Below, one piece after another: positions 21,409 through 30,514 of a stretch of 64,000 nt of DNA. The stretch spans positions 62,480-126,479 of the forward strand of contig NZ_WVVV01000003.1 in the NCBI RefSeq assembly GCF_012911015.1. The letters are read 5' to 3'. The translations under genes and the position numbers were made by a program. The first letter of the stretch is position 1, and each line of letters opens with the position of its first letter. The notes under the pieces were generated by a model. That model searched no databases, was not told the DNA's origin, and was given only the letters and a program-made list of their open reading frames with translations. Source of the stretch: Chelativorans sp. ZYF759 (GTDB lineage Bacteria > Pseudomonadota > Alphaproteobacteria > Rhizobiales > Rhizobiaceae).

Positions 21409-22899
21409 ATGACTGCGATGAATCACGGGCTGTCGCGGCTCGATCGACTTCTGTTTGAATGCCTGAACAACCACGCCTTGAATGAACCCGGCCTGCTTCC
21501 GCAAACCTTCGGCTATCTGCTTGGGCCCAACGAGATCACCGGCAACCTCTCGAAAGAGGCGATCGTGGACGGGTTTGACGCCCTGGTCGAAACGATGAGG
21601 ACCACGGAACTGGTCGATGGCCCGGCCGATGCCGGCATGACTTTCTTGGGCCAGTTCATCGACCATGACGTGACGTTCGATGCCACCAGCGCGATCGGCT
21701 CCAAGATCGATCCCCGCTCGATCCGCAACATCCGCACACCCGGTCTGGACCTTGACTGCGTCTATGGCGACGGTCCCGGCGCGTCGCCTCATCTCTACTC
21801 GCGCGATCTCGAAGGTTTCATGCTGTTCGGGCGCGAGGACAGTCCCCACGACCTGCCGCGAAACTGCGAGGGCATCGCGCTGATCGGGGATCCGCGCAAC
21901 GACGAAAACATCCTCATCAGCCAGGTGCACGGCGCCTTCATCGCGCTTCACAACATCCTGATGTCGCTTTTCAAGAACGACAGCGACAGCGCGCACGACA
22001 TGAGCGATTGCGCGGCAATGAACGTGCGCTCGGAAGTCTGGCAGGAGGTCGTGCCGCCCAGGGCGCGTATATTCGAGACCGTCCGGCGGTTCATTCGCCT
22101 GCACTACCAGTGGCTGGTGCTGCACGACTTCCTGCCATCCTTCGTGGATCCCGGCGTCATCAAGGCGGTCCTCGACCGCGATCCGTTCGGCGATGGCGCG
22201 CCGATCATGCCGGCGGAGTTCTCGGTGGCGGCCTTCCGTTTCGGTCATTCCACCGTGCGGCCGAGCTATGACCTCTCAAAGGCAAAGTCGGGCGTCGACC
22301 TGTTCGACCGCGTCATGATCGGGGCAGGGTGGCGCGGACCCGAGATCGATATCGAGATGGGCCGCTTCTTTTCGGCCGGGGGCGCGCCAGCCCAGAAGGC
22401 CCTGCCCGTGGGACCGAAAATCGCGGCCACGCTTTTCGACCTGCCGGACCATGTCGTTAAGGACCCGCTGATGTGGGGCGAGCTCAAGATCAAAGTCGAG
22501 CGTGCCAAGAAGCTCGCTCTGCGCAACATCCTGCGCGACCGCACCGCCATCCGCATCGCGTCCGGCCAGCAGATGGCGCGCCACCTGCGTATTCCCGAAC
22601 TGCCGACGCCTGAGGTCCTGAAGGACCACCACATCGACAAGACGCCACTCTGGTTCTACTGCCTTCAGGAAGCAGGCGAGAGCAGCAAGGGCCGCCTGAC
22701 CGGTGTCGGTGGCGCCATTGTGGCTTCGGTGATCGTCAGGCTGCTCAAGCTCGATCGCGAAAGCGTGCTCAACACGCCCGATTTTGTCCCCTGGAGCGGC
22801 TTCGGCGAGAAATTCACCATGGGCGGGCTGATGCATTTCGTGGAGACGCATCGCGACACGATCCCCGAGCGCGCGAAACTCTACTGCAAGCGTCCCTGA
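21409..22899 (+). CDS. Animal-type haem peroxidase
   Basis: A 496-residue member of the peroxidase-cyclooxygenase superfamily, the bacterial relatives of myeloperoxidase. The distal His-Asp pair is in FLGQFIDHDVTFD (His 86). A calcium/haem-linked segment reads LIGDPRNDENILISQVH, with the catalytic Arg expected nearby. The proximal haem ligand is His 280 in EFSVAAFRFGHSTVRPSY. There is no signal peptide, so the protein may be cytosolic or leave by another route. Substrates are unknown; oxidation of halides or aromatic compounds, as in relatives, is inference. A purine-rich site (gaagagggg) precedes ATG 21409. Confidence 0.9.
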   Translation: MTAMNHGLSRLDRLLFECLNNHALNEPGLLPQTFGYLLGPNEITGNLSKEAIVDGFDALVETMRTTELVDGPADAGMTFLGQFIDHDVTFDATSAIGSKIDPRSIRNIRTPGLDLDCVYGDGPGASPHLYSRDLEGFMLFGREDSPHDLPRNCEGIALIGDPRNDENILISQVHGAFIALHNILMSLFKNDSDSAHDMSDCAAMNVRSEVWQEVVPPRARIFETVRRFIRLHYQWLVLHDFLPSFVDPGVIKAVLDRDPFGDGAPIMPAEFSVAAFRFGHSTVRPSYDLSKAKSGVDLFDRVMIGAGWRGPEIDIEMGRFFSAGGAPAQKALPVGPKIAATLFDLPDHVVKDPLMWGELKIKVERAKKLALRNILRDRTAIRIASGQQMARHLRIPELPTPEVLKDHHIDKTPLWFYCLQEAGESSKGRLTGVGGAIVASVIVRLLKLDRESVLNTPDFVPWSGFGEKFTMGGLMHFVETHRDTIPERAKLYCKRP

Positions 22900-22910
22900 G
22901 GACGGCGGCG

Positions 22911-22934
22911 GGGAGGCGGCCATGCCGCCTTCCC
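22911..22934. terminator. Bidirectional hairpin between convergent genes
   Basis: GGGAGGCGGC, a 3-base loop and GCCGCCTTCCC form a stem with one bulged base, placed between the peroxidase stop (22899) and the end of the convergent HAD gene (22940). No clear U-tract on either strand, so it may act with Rho or as a 3'-end stabiliser. Confidence 0.45.
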
Positions 22935-22939
22935 GTCGG

Positions 22940-23554
22940 TCAAGCGGTCGGCAGGCCCAACTCTCTCAAATCCGTCGCCAGCCGCTCCGCCCCTGTGAAA
23001 TGGACCGCCTGCCAGCCCGCAGCTTTCGCGCCATCAACGTTCTTCGGACTGTCGTCGATGAAGAGCGTGGCGGCAGGCTCGAGCCCGAAGCTCTCGGCAT
23101 GGAGTTCGTAGATGGCACGATCCGGCTTGAGCAGGCGGACCTCGCCGGACACGGTCACGCCGCGGGGGCGGTTCAGGAACGGGAACCGCGTCCTGGCTTC
23201 CGCAAAGGTGTCGGCGGCGAAATTGGTGAGCATGGTGACGTCGTGGCCATCGTCGATCAGCCGCTCGAGTATCGCCACGCTGTCTTCATAGGCGTGCGGA
23301 ACCATCTCATGCCAGTTGGCGCGGAAGGCGCGGATCAGTTCCGCCTCTTCTGGATGGCGCTCGATGAGAAGCGCCTCGGCGTCGGCCCAGCTGCGGCCGC
23401 GATCCTGCTCGATGTTCCAGTCGCCGGTACAGACCGTGTCGAGGAACCATTTGCGCCGCGTTTCGTCCCCGATCAGCCGGCGGTAGGGGAGTTCCGGGTC
23501 GTAGTGGATCAGCACCTTGCCGATGTCGAAGACGATGTGGCGGATGTTGCTCAT
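22940..23554 (-). CDS. HAD-superfamily hydrolase (YihX-like)
   Basis: A 204-residue HAD phosphatase-like protein. It begins MSNIRHIVFDIGKVLIHYDP; the second Asp of the usual DxD motif is replaced, since the motif reads DIGKV. Later motifs are present: LTNFAADTF (motif II), LLKPDRAIYEL (motif III) and LFIDDSPKNVDGAKAAGW (motif IV). The YihX/HAD-IA family with FDIGxVL or FDxGGVL starts includes sugar-phosphate phosphatases. It overlaps the end of mutY by 4 bases (ATGA), so the two are co-translated. Confidence 0.88.
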   Translation of the reverse strand: MSNIRHIVFDIGKVLIHYDPELPYRRLIGDETRRKWFLDTVCTGDWNIEQDRGRSWADAEALLIERHPEEAELIRAFRANWHEMVPHAYEDSVAILERLIDDGHDVTMLTNFAADTFAEARTRFPFLNRPRGVTVSGEVRLLKPDRAIYELHAESFGLEPAATLFIDDSPKNVDGAKAAGWQAVHFTGAERLATDLRELGLPTA

Positions 23555-24678
23555 GATGTCCTTCCCGGTTTTGGCGATTTGCGCGTGATGCCGGGGCGGG
23601 CCGCCTCCAGCACCTTCTTCATGACGGTAGGCAGCGCTTCTCCCGGCAAGTCCGCGGGCGCCGACCACCAATAGCCCTCTGGCGCCGCTCCATCGATTGC
23701 GGCCTGGAATACGCTGAGCTGCAGCGAAAAATGCGTGAAGACGTGGCTGACGACGCCGCAGGGTTTCCAGTCGGCAGCAAAGGGAGCCGAGGACCTATCC
23801 GTCCCGCCGTCCTGGCGCGCCGTCCATGCGGTGGTCGGCACCTCGCTCATGCCGCCCAGAAGCCCGGTTTCGGGCCGCCTGCGCAACAGGACCGAGCCGT
23901 CGGGGGCGAGGGCCACGAAGGCCGCCCCCTTGCGCGCAGGCTTCTCCGCCTTGGGCGCCTTTTGCGGAAACCGTTCCGGGTCGCCCAGTCGCACCGCCAC
24001 GCAGTTCTCGCGCACGGGGCACAGAACGCATCTGGGCCGTCGGGGCGTGCACAGCGTGGCACCCAGATCCATCGTCGCCTGCGCGAAATCGCCGGGCCGA
24101 TCGGTCGGAACCAGCCTGGCAACGGCTGCACGGATCTCGGGCTTGGCGGCCGGCAGGGGCGTCTCGATGGCGTGAAGGCGGGTGAAGACGCGTTCGACAT
24201 TGCCATCGACGACCGGGGCGGCTCGGTCGAAGGCGATGGCGGCGATCGCTGCCGCCGTATAGGGCCCGATGCCGGGCAGCGTGGCAAGGCCTGCTTCCGT
24301 GTCGGGAAAGCGTCCGCCATGCTCGCCTGCAACCGTATCGGCGCACTTCTTGAGATTGCGCGCGCGGGAATAATAACCCAGACCCGCCCAGGCTTTCATC
24401 ACTTCCTCGGTCGGCGCCGCAGCCAGTGCTTCCACATCCGGCCACCGTTCGACAAAGCTGTGGTAGTAGCTCTTGACGGTGGCCACCGTGGTCTGCTGAA
24501 GCATGATCTCGGACAGCCAGACGCGGTAGGGATCCGGCTCGATGCCGTTCGCACGCGCCACCGGCGAAATGCGCCACGGAAGCTCGCGGTGGTGGCGATC
24601 GTACCAGGCGAGGAGCCGGGCGCTGACGGACGGGACGTGCGTTTCGCCGGAGGGGCTGTTAGGGTCGGGGTTCCGCAT
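23551..24678 (-). CDS. mutY: A/G-specific adenine DNA glycosylase
   Basis: It removes adenine mispaired with 8-oxoguanine. The 375-residue protein has the helix-hairpin-helix core (ATLPGIGPYTAAAIAAIAF with the catalytic Asp in VVDGNVERVF), the catalytic Glu in WLSEIMLQQTTVATV, and the iron-sulfur cysteines (LCTPRRPRCVLCPVRENC, CX6CX2CX5C). A C-terminal NUDIX-like domain for 8-oxoG recognition begins near residue 240 (LLRRRPETGLLGGM). ATG 24678 is more plausible than the TTG at 24696. Divergent from the DUF721 gene with only 47 bases between them. Confidence 0.96.
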   Translation of the reverse strand: MRNPDPNSPSGETHVPSVSARLLAWYDRHHRELPWRISPVARANGIEPDPYRVWLSEIMLQQTTVATVKSYYHSFVERWPDVEALAAAPTEEVMKAWAGLGYYSRARNLKKCADTVAGEHGGRFPDTEAGLATLPGIGPYTAAAIAAIAFDRAAPVVDGNVERVFTRLHAIETPLPAAKPEIRAAVARLVPTDRPGDFAQATMDLGATLCTPRRPRCVLCPVRENCVAVRLGDPERFPQKAPKAEKPARKGAAFVALAPDGSVLLRRRPETGLLGGMSEVPTTAWTARQDGGTDRSSAPFAADWKPCGVVSHVFTHFSLQLSVFQAAIDGAAPEGYWWSAPADLPGEALPTVMKKVLEAARPGITRKSPKPGRTS

Positions 24679-24725
24679 GGGCCTCTCGCCCGCCAAGTCG
24701 GGCCTTAATCATTCCGGAGCGTGTC

Positions 24726-25223
24726 ATGGCAGCTAAGTGGTCGAGGGGCAATGCGGTCGCCGTGGGCGATCTTGCCACCGAGCTTCTTGATCCGCTCCTG
24801 CGCAAAAGGGCGGGCATGTCGATCGCGCTGCTGCAGTCCTGGGACGAGATCGTGGGCGAGCGGTTGTCCGATGTGTCGCGCCCCGAAAAGATCGCCTGGC
24901 CGAGGCGCGCCACCGAGGACGATCCGTTCGAGCCCGCCACACTGATCGTGGCCTGCGAGGGCGTGGCGGCAATGCGCATCCAGCACGAGACGGGCGAGAT
25001 CATCTCGCGCGTGAACGCGTTCCTGGGCTTCGCTGCCATCGGGCGCATTCGGATCGTCCAGAAGCAGCTTGTCCGCCAGGAGAAACAGCCGCCGGCCCGC
25101 ACGATCCCGCTCAGCGAGGGCGATGCGACGCGGATCGACAGGCTGGTGGAAGGGATCGAGGACGAGCGTCTCAGGGCATCGCTGGTGCGGCTGGGCCGGG
25201 CCATTGCCACGCGCAAACGTTGA
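24726..25223 (+). CDS. DUF721 / DciA family protein
   Basis: A 165-residue protein of the DUF721 family. In bacteria that lack DnaC, DciA-type DUF721 proteins interact with the replicative helicase DnaB at initiation. Here the N-terminal KH-like segment is recognised by LLDPLLRKRAGMSIALLQSWDEIVGERLSDVSRPEKIAWPRR and the strand region LIVACEGVAAMRIQHE. The C-terminus is basic. It leads a probable unit with the DsbA-like gene and smc, an order usual in Hyphomicrobiales. Confidence 0.88.
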   Translation: MAAKWSRGNAVAVGDLATELLDPLLRKRAGMSIALLQSWDEIVGERLSDVSRPEKIAWPRRATEDDPFEPATLIVACEGVAAMRIQHETGEIISRVNAFLGFAAIGRIRIVQKQLVRQEKQPPARTIPLSEGDATRIDRLVEGIEDERLRASLVRLGRAIATRKR

Positions 25224-25365
25224 ATTGACGGGGTCCTGCTCCCACCTTTGTGAAGAATTTGCGCAGATTGGCCATTGGAGACCGGGATATGTTGCCGTAT
25301 TTGGCCGCTAGTCTCGTTTCTCTATCCGATAAGCGCCAAGATCATACCGACAGCAGGTGATTCGC

Positions 25366-26058
25366 ATGACCACACGACTTCCGCGCAGACAGTTGCTCAC
25401 CGGGCTCTTCGCCATTCCCGCGCTCGCGGTGCTGGCTTCCTGCGGGGATTCGGGCGGCGGCCAGGCGAGTGCCACCACGCCGGCGGCATCGGGTCCCGTT
25501 CCCCCCTCGCGCGGAACGGTCGACATGAACCGCCTGCTGGAAGAGGGCGCATTGCCCGACAAGGTGCTGGGCCAGGAAGACGCGCCCGTCACCATCGTCG
25601 AATATCTGTCGATGACCTGCATCCACTGCGCCAATTTTCACAACAACACGCTGCCCACGATCAAGGAACGCTACATCGACACGGGCCAGGTGCGCCTGAT
25701 CACCCGCGAGTTTCCGTTCGACCCGCGCGCGGAAGCCGGGGCGATGCTCGCCCGCTGCGCGGATACGCGCTATCACGCCATGGTCGATGTCCTGTTCCGC
25801 CAGTATCAGAACTGGGTGCAGGTCGATAATGCACGCGATGCACTGCTCCAGATCTCGCGCGTGGCCGGTTTTTCACAGGAGTCCTTCGAGGCCTGCTTGA
25901 CCGACCAGCAGCTTTTGAATGATGTCAGGGCTGTAAGGACGCGCGGACAACAGGAATTCGGCGTCGACGCCACGCCGACTTTCTTCGTCAATGGCGACAA
26001 ATATTCGGGGGCGCTGTCGGTTGACGATATGTCGGCCATCATCGAGAGCCATCTGTAG
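25366..26058 (+). CDS. DsbA-family thiol-disulfide oxidoreductase (lipoprotein)
   Basis: A 230-residue periplasmic thioredoxin-fold protein. The N-terminus has twin arginines (RLPRRQLLTG), a hydrophobic stretch and a lipobox (AVLASC), so it may be a membrane-anchored lipoprotein. The active site is CIHC at residues 85-88 (LSMTCIHCANFH), and the cis-proline loop is DATPTFFVNG. It probably oxidises or isomerises secreted proteins. ATG 25366 is preferred; GTG 25357 would add three residues. A GC-rich hairpin follows before smc. Confidence 0.93.
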   Translation: MTTRLPRRQLLTGLFAIPALAVLASCGDSGGGQASATTPAASGPVPPSRGTVDMNRLLEEGALPDKVLGQEDAPVTIVEYLSMTCIHCANFHNNTLPTIKERYIDTGQVRLITREFPFDPRAEAGAMLARCADTRYHAMVDVLFRQYQNWVQVDNARDALLQISRVAGFSQESFEACLTDQQLLNDVRAVRTRGQQEFGVDATPTFFVNGDKYSGALSVDDMSAIIESHL

Positions 26059-26074
26059 CGTCGCGCTCCGCGCT

Positions 26075-26096
26075 GCCGGGCGCGCTGGCGCCCGGC
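26075..26096. other. GC-rich hairpin between the DsbA-like gene and smc
   Basis: A perfect 9-bp stem (GCCGGGCGC / GCGCCCGGC) with a GCTG loop in the 57-base gap. It has no U-tract, and smc starts 20 bases later, so it may slow rather than stop transcription. Confidence 0.4.
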
Positions 26097-26115
26097 CGGC
26101 CAATGGTGCGCGACG

Positions 26116-29100
26116 ATGAAATTCAACCGTCTGCGCGTCCTCGGCTTCAAGTCCTTCGTCGAACCGTCCGAATTCGTCATCGAGCGCGGGCTGACCGGCG
26201 TGGTCGGCCCCAATGGCTGCGGCAAGTCCAACCTCGTCGAAGCCCTGCGCTGGGTCATGGGCGAGAGTTCCTACAAGAACATGCGCGCGTCCGGCATGGA
26301 CGACGTGATCTTTTCGGGCTCCGCCACGCGGCCGGCCCGCAACACCGCCGAAGTCACCCTCTTCCTCGACAATGCCGACCGGACCGCACCCGCCGGCTTC
26401 AATGATGTCGACGAATTGCAGGTCTCGCGCCGCATCGAGCGGGAAGCGGGCTCCGTCTACCGCATCAATGGCAAGGAGGCGCGCGCCAAGGACGTCCAGC
26501 TTCTCTTCGCCGACCAGTCCACCGGCGCCCGCTCGCCTTCGATGGTTGGCCAGGGACGCATCGGCGAACTGATCCAGGCCAAGCCGCAGGCCCGGCGCGC
26601 GCTGCTTGAGGAGGCAGCGGGCATCTCCGGCCTGCATTCGCGCCGCCACGAGGCGGAACTGCGGCTGCGTGCCGCCGAACAGAATCTGGAGCGCCTCGAC
26701 GACGTGGTCGGCGAACTGGAAAGCCAGATCGAGAATCTGAAGCGCCAGGCCCGCCAGGCGACGCGCTACAAGAACGTTTCCGCCGACATCCGCAAGACCG
26801 AGGCGACGCTGCTTCATCTGCGCTGGTCGCAGGCCAAGGAGCAGGAAGCCGAGGCGAAATCAGCGCTGGCGGTGGCGACGACGGCGGTCGGTGATCGCGC
26901 GGCCCAGCAGATGCAGGCGGCCAAGGACCAGGCCGTCGCCGCCCACAAGCTGCCGGAACTGCGCGAGGCCGAAGCCGCCGCTGCCGCCGCGCTGCAGCGG
27001 CTGTCGATCGCCAAGGGCCAGATCGAGGAGGAGGCGGCCAGGCTCGCCGAGCGCCAGACGGAACTCGGCAAGCGGCTGGCGCAGCTCGAGACCGACATCG
27101 CGCGCGAGAACCAGATCATCGCCGACAATGCCGAGGTGCTGGTCCGGCTCGAAGAAGAAGAGCGGACCCTCAATGCCGAGCAGGCGGGGGCGGCCGACCG
27201 TGAGGTCGAGGCGAAATCGTCCTTCGAGCAGGCGGGTGCGAAACTCAAGGCCAGCGAGGCCGAGCTCGCCACCATCACCGCGCGGCGCGCGGAAGCCGCC
27301 GCCGAACGCGGCCAGTTCGAGCGGGCCTTGCGCGAGGCAGCCGAAAGGCGCCAGCGGGCGGAGGCCCGTATTCAGGCTTCCGATGCCGAACTCAGCGACA
27401 TCGCCGCAAGGATCGCGGCCCTGGCCGACCCGGCCGAAAAGCAGCAGCTGGTGGACGCTGCCCTACAGTCTCTCGAGACGGCCGAACAGGGCGCCAGGGG
27501 GGCGGAAAAGACAGTGGCCGACGCCAGGGCCGCGGAAGCCGCAGCGCGGCCGCCGCTCCAGGAGGCCCGCGCCGAATTCGGCCGCATCGAGACCGAGGCG
27601 CGCACGCTCGCCAAGGTCCTGTCGGCGGGGACAGGCGACCTTTTCCCTGCCGTGCTCGAACAGGTGAGCGTGGATCGGGGCTTCGAGGCGGCGCTGGGTG
27701 CCGCGCTGGGCGAGGATCTCGACGTTCCGCTCGACCGCTCGTCCCCGGTGCACTGGAACAGTATCGCGCCGGCCGCCGACGACCCGATCCTGCCCGACAG
27801 TGTCAGGCCTCTCGCCGAATTTGTCCGTGCGCCGGCCGAGTTGTCGCGCCGCCTTCGCCAGATCGGCCTGGTGGAGGAAGGCCAGGGCGAGGCGCTCCAG
27901 TCCGCGCTGAAGGTCGGACAGGCTCTGGTCTCGCCAAAGGGCGCGCTGTGGCGCTGGGACGGATACCGCGCGAGCGCGGATGCGCCGACAGCCGCCGCGC
28001 AACGGCTCGCCCAGAAGAACCGGCTGGCCGAACTGGAGGCCGAGGTCGAAGGCGCGCGCGCGGCCGTGACGGCAGCCGAGACCATTCTGGCCCAGGCCGA
28101 AGCCACGACCAGACAGGCGGGCGAGGCCGATCGGGCCGCCCGCGAGGAGGTCCGCCGCGCGCAGGCGACGCTTGGCGAAGCCCGCGAGGCGCTGGCCCGT
28201 GCTGAGAAGGCGGCCGGCGATCTCGTCAGCCGCAGATCCGCGCTGGAGGAAGCCCGCTCGGGGCTGTTCGAGGCGCGCGACGAGGCTGCCGCGGCCGTGG
28301 CCGCCGCCGAGCAGGGCCTTGCCGCGGCACCCGACCCCGCCGCTTTGCAGGAAGAACTCGATCGCCACACTTCGGTGGTTGCGACCGATCGCGGCAGCCT
28401 CGCCGATGCGCGCGCGGCCCATGACGGGCTCGCCCGGGAGGCCGCGGCCCGCGTGCGCCGGCTGGAGACCATCGTGGCCGACCGCCAGAAATGGCTGGAG
28501 CGGGCCGGCAATGCCGACAGCCACATCAAGTCGCTTCGCGCCAGACGCGACGAGGCGGCGCGCGAGGCGGCCGAACTGGAGGATGCACCCAACGAGATCG
28601 AACTGCGCCGCCGCGCGCTCATGACCCAGTTGTCGGAAGCGGAGATGCTGCGCCGCAAGGCTGCCGACCGGCTGGCGGAAGCCGAGAGCCGCCAGAAGGA
28701 AACCGACAAGGCGGCAACGGAAGCGCTCGAGGCGCTGTCGCATGCGCGCGAGGCCCGCGTCAGGGCGGAAGAACGGGTGATGGCTGGAGACGAGCGGCGC
28801 AAGGAGATCGAGGCCCGCATCCGCGAGGTGCTCAACGTTCCGCCTCATCTCGTCAGCCAGCATGCGGGTCTCGAACCCGATCAGCCCCTGCCGGAGATGG
28901 GCGAGATGGAGCGCCGCCTGGAAAGACTCAAGATCGAGCGAGAACGGCTGGGCGCCGTCAATCTGCGCGCCGAGGATGAGCAGAAGGAGCTCTCCGAACG
29001 CCTGGAGGCCATCATCGCGGATCGCGAGGACATCATCGAGGCAATCCGCAAGCTGCGGGGCGCAATCCAGAGCCTGAACCGGGAAGGGCGCGAGCGCCTT

Positions 29101-29574
29101 CTGGCGGCGTTCGAAGTCGTCAACGGCCACTTCCAGCGCCTTTTCGCACATCTGTTCGGGGGCGGCACCGCGCAATTGCAGCTGATCGAATCCGACGATC
29201 CGCTGGAGGCGGGGCTGGAGATTCTGGCCCGTCCGCCGGGCAAGCGGCCGCAGACCATGACCCTGCTGTCGGGCGGCGAGCAGGCACTGACGGCGATGGC
29301 GCTGATCTTCGCCGTCTTCCTGACCAATCCCGCGCCGATCTGCGTGCTGGACGAGGTCGACGCGCCGCTCGACGACCACAATGTCGAACGCTTCTGCAAC
29401 CTCATGGACGAGATGGCCGAGACCACGGACACGCGTTTTGTCATCATCACCCACAACCCGATCACCATGGCCAGGGTGAACCGCCTGTTCGGCGTGACCA
29501 TGCCCGAGCAGGGCGTGAGCCAGCTGGTCTCGGTTGATCTCGAGACCGCCGAGCAGCTGCGCGAGGCGAGTTGA
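26116..29574 (+). CDS. smc: Chromosome segregation protein SMC
   Basis: The condensin ATPase that compacts and segregates chromosomes with ScpA/ScpB. The 1152 residues show the full architecture. The N-terminal head has Walker A GPNGCGKSNLVEAL at 31-44. A long Ala/Glu/Arg-rich coiled coil runs from about 170 to 490. The hinge is at about 500-650 (AVLEQVSVDRGFEAALGAAL), and a second coil from about 650 to 930. The C-terminal head has LSGGEQALTAMAL near 1051 and Walker B CVLDEVDAPLDDHNVERF. ATG 26116 gives the canonical MKFNRLRVLGFKSFVEP. Confidence 0.98.
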   Translation: MKFNRLRVLGFKSFVEPSEFVIERGLTGVVGPNGCGKSNLVEALRWVMGESSYKNMRASGMDDVIFSGSATRPARNTAEVTLFLDNADRTAPAGFNDVDELQVSRRIEREAGSVYRINGKEARAKDVQLLFADQSTGARSPSMVGQGRIGELIQAKPQARRALLEEAAGISGLHSRRHEAELRLRAAEQNLERLDDVVGELESQIENLKRQARQATRYKNVSADIRKTEATLLHLRWSQAKEQEAEAKSALAVATTAVGDRAAQQMQAAKDQAVAAHKLPELREAEAAAAAALQRLSIAKGQIEEEAARLAERQTELGKRLAQLETDIARENQIIADNAEVLVRLEEEERTLNAEQAGAADREVEAKSSFEQAGAKLKASEAELATITARRAEAAAERGQFERALREAAERRQRAEARIQASDAELSDIAARIAALADPAEKQQLVDAALQSLETAEQGARGAEKTVADARAAEAAARPPLQEARAEFGRIETEARTLAKVLSAGTGDLFPAVLEQVSVDRGFEAALGAALGEDLDVPLDRSSPVHWNSIAPAADDPILPDSVRPLAEFVRAPAELSRRLRQIGLVEEGQGEALQSALKVGQALVSPKGALWRWDGYRASADAPTAAAQRLAQKNRLAELEAEVEGARAAVTAAETILAQAEATTRQAGEADRAAREEVRRAQATLGEAREALARAEKAAGDLVSRRSALEEARSGLFEARDEAAAAVAAAEQGLAAAPDPAALQEELDRHTSVVATDRGSLADARAAHDGLAREAAARVRRLETIVADRQKWLERAGNADSHIKSLRARRDEAAREAAELEDAPNEIELRRRALMTQLSEAEMLRRKAADRLAEAESRQKETDKAATEALEALSHAREARVRAEERVMAGDERRKEIEARIREVLNVPPHLVSQHAGLEPDQPLPEMGEMERRLERLKIERERLGAVNLRAEDEQKELSERLEAIIADREDIIEAIRKLRGAIQSLNREGRERLLAAFEVVNGHFQRLFAHLFGGGTAQLQLIESDDPLEAGLEILARPPGKRPQTMTLLSGGEQALTAMALIFAVFLTNPAPICVLDEVDAPLDDHNVERFCNLMDEMAETTDTRFVIITHNPITMARVNRLFGVTMPEQGVSQLVSVDLETAEQLREAS

Positions 29575-29614
29575 GGTCGATGCCCCTGCGAACCGGCAAG
29601 GCGAGGAGGCCGTG

Positions 29615-30013
29615 ATGGATGATGCCGAGCAGACCATTGCTGGCGCGCGCGCGCTTTCCCAGGCGCTGAAGGATCTCCACCGCGCCCTGATCCGCGCCGA
29701 GGTCGGCGACGATCCGGTCCTGAACAATCCCTACACGATGCTTTTTGCCCTGATCGACAACCCGGCCTATGCGTGGATGGGCAGGCTGTCGCGCATGATC
29801 GCCGGCCTCGATGAGCAGATCGTGGAGGGGACGATCGCCGCGGATGGGGCTTTCCAACGCGCCCGCACCGAGGCTGCTGCCCTGATCGGGGAAGGCGATG
29901 GCGCCGCGGACCCCGCCTTCCGCCTGCGGCACCTGACGGCTCTCCACAAGGAGCCCGAAGTGGGGCTTGCCACCGGCCGCCTGCGCAGGCTGCTGAAGGA
30001 ACTGCCGGCCTGA
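29615..30013 (+). CDS. Conserved hypothetical protein downstream of smc
   Basis: A 132-residue soluble, mostly helical acidic protein (MDDAEQTIAGARALSQALKD at the start). I do not recognise a named domain. The start is set by GAGGAGG just before ATG 29615; the frame opens earlier, inside smc, but without a site. It follows smc after 40 bases on the same strand and may be co-transcribed. It ends 3 bases before the convergent VOC gene's stop. Confidence 0.72.
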   Translation: MDDAEQTIAGARALSQALKDLHRALIRAEVGDDPVLNNPYTMLFALIDNPAYAWMGRLSRMIAGLDEQIVEGTIAADGAFQRARTEAAALIGEGDGAADPAFRLRHLTALHKEPEVGLATGRLRRLLKELPA

Positions 30014-30016
30014 GCT

Positions 30017-30358
30017 CTACTCGCTCCAGACGGCCAGTTCGTTGCCGGCCGGGTCGACAAAGTGGAACCGCCGACCGCCGGGGAAGTCGAAGATCGGTCT
30101 GACAACGCGCCCGCCCGCCTCTTCCACCCGCTTCTGCGTGGCCTCCAGGTCTTCCGAGTAGAGCACGGGCAGTGGCTTCATCTCGGCCGCGGCCGACCCG
30201 TCGAACCCACCGTCCAGCCCCTCGTCGAAGGCCGCATAAGAGGCGCCATAATCAGTGAAGCTCCAGCCGAAAGCCGCGCTGTAGAAAGCCTTGACGCTAT
30301 CGATTGCGCCATTGCCTGACTGAAGTTCGAGATAGTCGAGCTTGCCTTCGCTGCGCAT
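30017..30358 (-). CDS. VOC (glyoxalase/bleomycin resistance) family protein
   Basis: A 113-residue vicinal-oxygen-chelate fold protein with two beta-alpha-beta modules (LDYLELQSGNGAIDSVKAFYSAAFGWSF split after the first helix; FDFPGGRRFHFVDPAGNELAVW at the end). Metal ligands are not all obvious, and the substrate is unknown. A good caggagg site precedes ATG 30358. Convergent with the post-smc hypothetical gene. Confidence 0.88.
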   Translation of the reverse strand: MRSEGKLDYLELQSGNGAIDSVKAFYSAAFGWSFTDYGASYAAFDEGLDGGFDGSAAAEMKPLPVLYSEDLEATQKRVEEAGGRVVRPIFDFPGGRRFHFVDPAGNELAVWSE

Positions 30359-30514
30359 GGCGGCCTCCTGATGTTTCTGCTTTGTTCTTGTATCGCGGCA
30401 TGTGTACAATGACAAGGCGGCAGGTGGGCGGATGGTGTAGGAACGGCAGGGCAGTCGACAAACCCGTGGGCGTGGCCTCTCGGGCGGCGCCGCGTTGGCC
30501 CGGCTTCGCCGTCG

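Noticed and set aside
27463-29727. A 754-residue minus-strand frame opposite smc
   Set aside because: Antisense shadow of the SMC coiled coil and C-terminal head; low-complexity composition.
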